From positions 930,001 to 994,000 of the forward strand of contig JAALGZ010000003.1 in the NCBI GenBank assembly GCA_015227615.1: a stretch of 64,000 nucleotides of DNA. The letters are read 5' to 3'. Source of the stretch: Labyrinthula sp. Ha. Taxonomy: Eukaryota > Sar > Bigyra > Labyrinthulida > Labyrinthulaceae. The position numbers were made by a program, and so were the translations under genes. Shown here piece by piece: positions 59,001 through 64,000 of this stretch (its first letter is position 1; each line of letters begins with the position of its first letter). The notes beneath the pieces are model-generated. The model was not told the DNA's origin. It was given only the letters and a program-made list of their open reading frames with translations, and did no database searches.

Positions 59001-59763
59001 TTCTCTTGTCATCAACAAGTAACCTTGTCAAAAAATTATTTCCCGACCCAATTCCAAAAAGTGTAAAACCTGTTTTCTTGTTTATTTTTTCAACGCTTAA
59101 ATTCCGTTCCTTAGATATTTGCTGTTGAATACCGAAATGATTATACTGTCTCAGTGAAATGCAGCATCCAAGCCTGAAAAATAAGTACAGCTTGACCCCT
59201 ATCTCACCCCCACCATGAAACGCTTATCCTACCTTTCCCCTAGAACTCCATGCCTTGATAACCTGCTCTGCCCAGATAAGAAAAAGTGCATGAACTTGTG
59301 GCCCTTGCTTTCGCTTCTCATCCTTCGCCTGAACAAGGGAAGCAGCAGATGCCATCTAGTTGAGGGCAAGCCTACTGCTACCCCCACAAAAACCTTGTGA
59401 TGAAAGAGTGCCATTACTTCATAATATCTTCTTTCTTTCTTAAACAAGTTGCCAATAATCATAAGTAAATTCACTTGTTCTGTTAAAACTTTTATATCCT
59501 AGTTTTTATTCACCCTTTTCTGTAGCTTCATATATATCACATGCAGCTATTACGTTGCTTCCTTGTTCCGTTGCTGGTCTATCCATGTCTATAATTTTTA
59601 CTCTTCAATTTATCCTTGATTTATTCTCCTGTGATCTAATGGTTTCAGACTTTTGATTTTGGGAAATTGAATTATCCAATGAAGTAAAGCGGTCTATATT
59701 ACACCAGCGAATGAAAACCATTTTCTTTAGATTGTTGGGTTGGGCTCAGAGCTAGGCATGTTT

Positions 59764-59845
59764 ATCGAGATATCGAAAGCTTCTCGAGAAGGATTCTACC
59801 AAAATATATGTATTGCGAGATAACGTGAGAGATCTTCTCGAGAAG
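59764..59845. repeat. Pair of CTTCTCGAGAAG palindromes in a diverged tandem unit
   Basis: The 12-bp palindrome CTTCTCGAGAAG occurs at 59780-59791 and 59834-59845. Each is preceded by a related CGAGATA-containing segment (ATCGAGATATCG and GCGAGATAACG), so the units look like an old tandem duplication about 54 bp apart. Paired dimer-type binding sites are possible but unproven. Confidence 0.7.
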
Positions 59846-60667
59846 TAATAATTTATGACCCAATACTGCCGAAAATTTCGACATCCCAATTCCACTAACA
59901 CTAAGCAATGACTAAGAGTTATAAAGCCTAAAATACATCATTCAAAAGCTTTTCCTTTATTAATTTTTATTATCTACTCTGCTTTGACTTTTTACTAAGT
60001 TAACTTGATGAGAAACAAAAAATACTGCACAAGTTAGCATGATTAATGAATAATCATCATGTGGGAATGAATCTATCTCTGTCCAAACTTTGTTTCAGAG
60101 AACGTTGCAGATATGTTTACAGAGCATTTTCTGTTGCAAAGGTATGGTATAATGGGAAGGAGTCACTTCAAGATGATACTTTCATGCTGAAGTGCGACTT
60201 GAGAAACTGGAAAGTTTTGATAAACCAGTAACAATAGAATTTAACAATAAAAATGTAGTCTATTAGAGTATTTTCAGGGTTCTTATGCTACAGGTTTCTT
60301 CTTGTTTTCGCTCTAACATCAGCAACATGAAAAAACTTAAAAGTACAAGTGTTATAAAATTAACTTGAGCTAGCAAAGTATTCTTTGAACTTTAACCTTA
60401 ACATACCCTAAAAAATGAACAATCCAGCGAATAATTACATTGTTTAGCACTTAGTTTCCACACGTTTTATCATTTTGTTGTATTTCTGTTTTTTTTGTTT
60501 GGTACCAAAATTTTATATGAAGTGTTGGCGTAGAAGAAGAAATTCCAATTGCCCAAAAATATTTCTCTCGTTAAGACTCTCTCGTTAAACACGCCTACTC
60601 AGAGCCCAATTAACTTCCTTCAATACTTGAACAAGTTAAAGTTAAGCTCTCTCTATTCGAACAAATA

Positions 60668-61669
60668 ATGAACACAGAATTTCTCAGACATAAAACTGAA
60701 CTTCCGAACTTTAAAGTTTCATTGAATGAAACAAGGCTTGAAGTTACCTATACAATAAACCATGTGGAAAGAAAAAAGAGCGCTGAGTTTTTTAATAACT
60801 ATAGTGAAAAGAATCTAAGTTACACCTTACTTGATCTAAACACAAACAATTTATCTGATATGGACCTTAGATTCCTATATAAAATATTTTATAAATCTAA
60901 TCTTATGGTTTTTGTCTTTGTACTACGAAAAACTCCTTTCCAAAACCTTAGTAGACTACTGGATGCTACTTGTGGTGCTGTTAGTCATGTGTATCACTTG
61001 AGTTTTCCTTGGAGTTTTCATGTAGAAGATATAATAAAATATTTAAAACGAAAGAAAATAGAATGTAATGCGATTAGTCTAACTGACTCATATAAAGAAC
61101 TATTTCTCAAAGGGTTACCTTCATACCTGCTGTTGCACGGATCAGATTGCAAAAAACTAGAAATAAATGTTCCACGTGGTTTCTATCTATTAAAATACAG
61201 TTCCTATATAAAAATATTACCAAAACTTAATTCGCTATCTATAAGGTTACAAGTATGTACCAGCAACTATGCAGTTTCTATATTATCTTATTTACGAGAC
61301 TCCTCATTTCTTTCAGTTCTAAGTTATTTGCATATTCGTGTTCATAGAGAAGTTGTAATTCCAAGCAGCTATTTTGCTCTTTGTAGCTTTCAGGAAACTT
61401 CAGAACTAAAACATTTTGAATTTGCTACAGATAGACAAAAGTCTTGTGTAGTTCGATTATTCTTGAGTTGTATTGTTAAGAATAGGAAGAAAGTGAGAGA
61501 TGGGATCTACTTGGGTTGGACACGCGGTGTATATAAGCTCTACAGGTTCGAACAAATATTAAGACCTCTTGGTTATAATATATATATCGCAATAGAGTTT
61601 GCGCTTATGCTAAATAGTTTTTATTATAATATGGTTCTTGTATTTTCACTAATTAAGAAAAACTTGTAG
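60668..61669 (+). CDS. Unknown leucine-rich protein (333 aa)
   Basis: A single-exon frame of 333 codons with ATG at 60668. Leucine, serine and isoleucine recur in roughly regular blocks (SYLRDSSFLSVLSYLHIRV and similar), which suggests degenerate leucine-rich-type repeats, though no canonical LRR consensus fits. No clear signal peptide; a hydrophobic stretch near the C-terminus (about 306-327) may be a membrane segment. I do not recognise the family. It lies 382 bp upstream of another unknown gene on the same strand, so the two could be related or co-regulated, which is only inference. A repeated CTCTCGTTAA unit lies about 80-105 bp upstream. Confidence 0.68.
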   Translation: MNTEFLRHKTELPNFKVSLNETRLEVTYTINHVERKKSAEFFNNYSEKNLSYTLLDLNTNNLSDMDLRFLYKIFYKSNLMVFVFVLRKTPFQNLSRLLDATCGAVSHVYHLSFPWSFHVEDIIKYLKRKKIECNAISLTDSYKELFLKGLPSYLLLHGSDCKKLEINVPRGFYLLKYSSYIKILPKLNSLSIRLQVCTSNYAVSILSYLRDSSFLSVLSYLHIRVHREVVIPSSYFALCSFQETSELKHFEFATDRQKSCVVRLFLSCIVKNRKKVRDGIYLGWTRGVYKLYRFEQILRPLGYNIYIAIEFALMLNSFYYNMVLVFSLIKKNL

Positions 61670-62051
61670 CGTAGACTAAGATCTCAAATTTTTCATGCTT
61701 AATTAAAGAGGCCTGGTGACTTGTGTTCTAACAGCTTGAATAATGCAAAGATACGCAGTCAATTTAAATCTTTTAATTTTATATAATATACCTTGATATC
61801 TATTTTCTATGGTGATAAGTCTTCTTCTATTGTATCTTGTTTATCACAAAACAAGTCAAAGACAAGTGAGCTTTCAACTTAACACATAATGACATTACTG
61901 TGAATATTTAAGGGAAATTTTTGTTCAACTGCTTCAAAGTCGAAAGAAGATTGTTTTCCCGGCTAATTTCTCAGCGTTTCATTCTATTGAGATTACAAAT
62001 ATATGAAGAGAAAATTAAGATTTCCATAAAACCAAGAGCATAAATTGTTAA
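61670..62051. other. 382-bp intergenic stretch
   Basis: AT-rich spacer between two tandem plus-strand unknown genes. No coding frame or repeat is evident. It should hold the terminator of the upstream gene and the promoter of the downstream one. Confidence 0.5.
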
Positions 62052-62733
62052 ATGAGCTATTTTTACACTGTCCCGCCGCGAGAGATAATGCGGGAAGGAG
62101 CATTGAGTGCGGCTGAGGAGTTGTTCAAGAACGAGAAAATATTAGTAAAACCCCTCTCCTTATTGTCAATTATTCTCCCAGAGAAAATATCCTTTGAAAG
62201 AATATCCTCGCAGTTTTGGTTGCTGTTATTATTGCACGGCGTTCGTAGCGTTTTGTAAATCATGTCCAGATGCTTGTTTGGATGCCAACAGCTGCGTTGA
62301 AGCTTTCCTCTACACAATTGTTCTTTTCTTATGTACAATTTTGTTTCCCTTTCTTTGGTTATGTAGCTTCTATGGACTTGTGGATGATACTTTTATGGAC
62401 ACTGTGAGCGATAGATTGGATTTATTTGTAATTATTTTTGTTGTTTATGAAGAAGGTTTATTCATTTATTATAGACCCATTTCAAAATTAAAGTTCTCTA
62501 TACTATGTTTTCTAATTGCGGAAGATAAATATCCTGAACATAATGCTAGCTCAGAATTTTATACCTGGAGAGAAATTAATATTCACGAAAACAAACATAC
62601 AGTACCAGAGTTTCCATCAAACGAAAAATGGGTTCAGTTTTTTATTAATGACTCTCTACATAAACATCGAAGACAGGCATTTCAACTCGTGAAAAAGATT
62701 GAGCAGGAATCTGCAATATTTAATTATGTTTAG
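62052..62733 (+). CDS. Unknown cysteine-rich membrane protein (214 aa)
   Basis: Two exons (62052-62144, 62182-62733) joined by a 37-nt GT-AG intron; phase 0 is kept and the two overlapping frames merge into 214 aa. After the join a cysteine-rich stretch follows (CCYYCTAFVAFCKSCPDAC). Then come hydrophobic segments at about residues 69-94 and 105-120, and a charged C-terminal tail ending in AIFNYV. It is probably a small multi-span membrane protein. The cysteines might bind metal or form disulfides; no family is recognised. The intron is slightly longer than most in the window, and reading through it would hit a stop at about codon 69. Confidence 0.65.
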
Positions 62734-64000
62734 GCCAAGGATATTCTCAAAATTATTGTTATGAACACAGTCCAAGTTCAGAACATTTTGCTTAAAGTCA
62801 TTCTGGTTTTTAATAATATTACATGATGCTATTTACTCTAAAGCATTTACCCAACTTACTTAATTTTCAAGAACTCTACCTATGTGCATTACAATTTACA
62901 AAGATACTCTCTTCATCACACAAGTTAAAACTGCTTTTCTGATTACAATGATTGTTCTTCGTTACGCGTTTCTTGCGTTGTGTTGATATCAATCCTTGAA
63001 AGTTAAGTGTATGAGGTTAATCCAATAAAAGTATTGGGAAATACTGTCATTCTTGAGTTAGATTTGTAAAACTAGTAGAACTATATGTCATTGCATTCCC
63101 ATTGGTTTCAATTGCTGCCGTTAGCTTATTAATAAATCAGAAATTATAATCAATTTTTTTATCCTTGGGTTCATTGTAGTTTAAAAAACCTCCTAGTTTG
63201 TAGAATATGGAATATTACTTCAGTTAATGAAATTACAGAGTAGTAATTATGTAGAGGAAAATATAAAGAAATTTATTGTGAACTTGTGTATCATGAAAAA
63301 TTGAAACCTTGGTAAAATAGTAGTTATAATTGAAAGGTTTTTCAAACTTTCCTACAAGCAAAAGTTTAGAAGGAGCTCTGCTGCAATGTAATTTGGACTG
63401 TACCAAGTATACATTCTCTGTTTACATTCTTCAAACTCCTCTACCAATTCAAAGTCTGAATGTATAAAATCTTGTTTTGTTTAAAGTAATTCTTATATAT
63501 TCACCTTTGGTCATGTCAGCAGATTTAAAGAGTAGGCCTTAAGAAATCATAGAACTGTAGTTCTTCCTTGCCAGCATTCAAAAGTGACTACAAGGTTGGA
63601 AGGTTAGGATGCACTGCGTCCAGATAACCTTCATGCAAACTGTACAGTTTGACAGAAATTACTTTGTTCGTGTGAGAGATTCTGAATTTTAGTGTGCTTA
63701 GTTTGGAAAAATGGACATTAGTAAATATCTCTTGATTTATGGCATGGATCTTAGATGGGCTTGGAGTGATGACATGAGAACTTATTCTTTAGGACTACTT
63801 GTTGACAATCTTGTTGAAACTTTTTTATAAACAAAACCATCATTTTGCAATAAAATACTTTTTTAAGTATATGTTCTAGCATCGACGTTTCATCAGATAT
63901 ATTTGTATCTGGAAAGAAGCAGATTGAAACCCTTCAAAGCATATGTAAAAAAATAGGTTCTTAGCCAATGAACTTGTATTTTGTGTACTGTTTAAATTTT
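62734..64000. other. 1.3-kb right-end stretch
   Basis: AT-rich sequence with no large gene. A possible small spliced frame at 63609-63830 is listed separately. The rest, to the end of the window, shows only short chance-like frames. Confidence 0.4.
63609..63830 (+). CDS. Possible small spliced gene (63 aa)
   Basis: ATG at 63609 opens MHCVQITFMQTVQFDRNYF. A 30-nt GT-AG intron (63672-63701), exactly the standard size here, removes two stops and restores the frame into FGKMDISKYLLIYGMDLRW, ending at TAA 63828-63830. The protein would be 63 aa. I recognise no family, and further exons could lie upstream, where a protein-like frame (LPAFKSDYKVG) ends nearby. Chance splice signals are common in AT-rich DNA, so support is moderate at best. 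Confidence 0.35.

Larger units (their letters stand above)
57571..60667. other. 3.1-kb gap with repeats and coding-like fragments
   Basis: No intact gene. It holds the second copy of the dispersed repeat (about 57.82-57.98 kb), a perfect short hairpin (58976-59000) and a pair of 12-bp palindromes (59780-59845). Protein-like stretches occur on the minus strand at 58174-58428 and 59229-59474. On the plus strand they occur at about 58.77-58.92 kb (LDCEENVSHKTSSPILQPHG) and 60046-60231. None is recognised. Just before the next gene, the unit CTCTCGTTAA occurs twice (60564-60573 and 60578-60587). Confidence 0.35.

Noticed and set aside
59215-59474. Overlapping plus and minus frames of 61 and 81 codons
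   Set aside because: Both strands are open over the same bases, so at most one can be real; neither shows a domain or splice support.
1-64000. Reassigned genetic code with TGA as tryptophan
   Set aside because: All intact genes use TGG for tryptophan and have no internal TGA, and two (Nma111 and the tandem-PH gene) end in TGA. The standard code fits.
1-64000. Most 60-110-codon frames antisense to or offset from real genes
   Set aside because: They lie inside firmly assigned genes in other frames, lack motifs, and such lengths are expected by chance at this base composition.

Overview
This window is nuclear DNA from a eukaryotic microbe or alga whose lineage I cannot name. It is AT-rich. Genes are split by GT-AG introns, and almost all of these introns are only 25-37 nt long. 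The recognised proteins are eukaryotic: a GIGYF-type GYF protein, a GCN20/ABCF3 ATPase, the SMC5/6 subunit Nse4 and the nuclear HtrA protease Nma111. There is also a methyltransferase of the plant coclaurine N-methyltransferase type and a Ty1/Copia retrotransposon. I see no operons, Shine-Dalgarno sites, CRISPR arrays or convincing tRNA/rRNA genes.

Layout. 1-1.8 kb: no firm gene. 1.82-6.25 kb: one Copia element with nearly identical 138-bp LTRs and a CATAT target duplication, fossil by its interrupted coding region. 6.25-12.87 kb: long gap with weak coding-like fragments. 12.87-15.84 kb: GIGYF-like gene. 15.8-19.9 kb: gap. 19.9-28.2 kb: compact island of four genes (ABCF3/GCN20, a methyltransferase, a 1057-aa tandem-PH protein ending in a CaaX box, and a membrane di-iron hydroxylase). 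28.2-33.1 kb: gap with a decayed minus-strand gene. 33.1-42.6 kb: second compact island (HemK-type methyltransferase, pyrroline-5-carboxylate reductase, a 1367-aa unknown protein, Nma111). 42.6-48.5 kb: gap. 48.5-49.3 kb: unknown membrane protein. 49.3-55.3 kb: gap. 55.3-57.6 kb: Nse4 and a convergent 439-aa unknown. 57.6-60.7 kb: gap. 60.7-62.7 kb: two unknown genes, one with predicted membrane spans. 62.7-64 kb: gap with one possible small spliced gene.

The genes do not form one pathway. They are housekeeping functions: translation control (GIGYF, ABCF3, HemK), proline synthesis (P5CR), protein quality control (Nma111), chromosome maintenance (Nse4), lipid or small-molecule modification (hydroxylase, methyltransferase) and probably membrane traffic (PH/CaaX protein). 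Within islands the spacing is tight: one convergent pair overlaps by 11 coding bases and another is 16 bp apart. Islands are separated by 3-6.6 kb gaps. The features most worth following are the uniform ultrashort introns, the prenylation-type tandem-PH protein, the altered 4EHP-binding-like motif in the GIGYF protein, several unrecognised proteins, and a dispersed inverted repeat pair.
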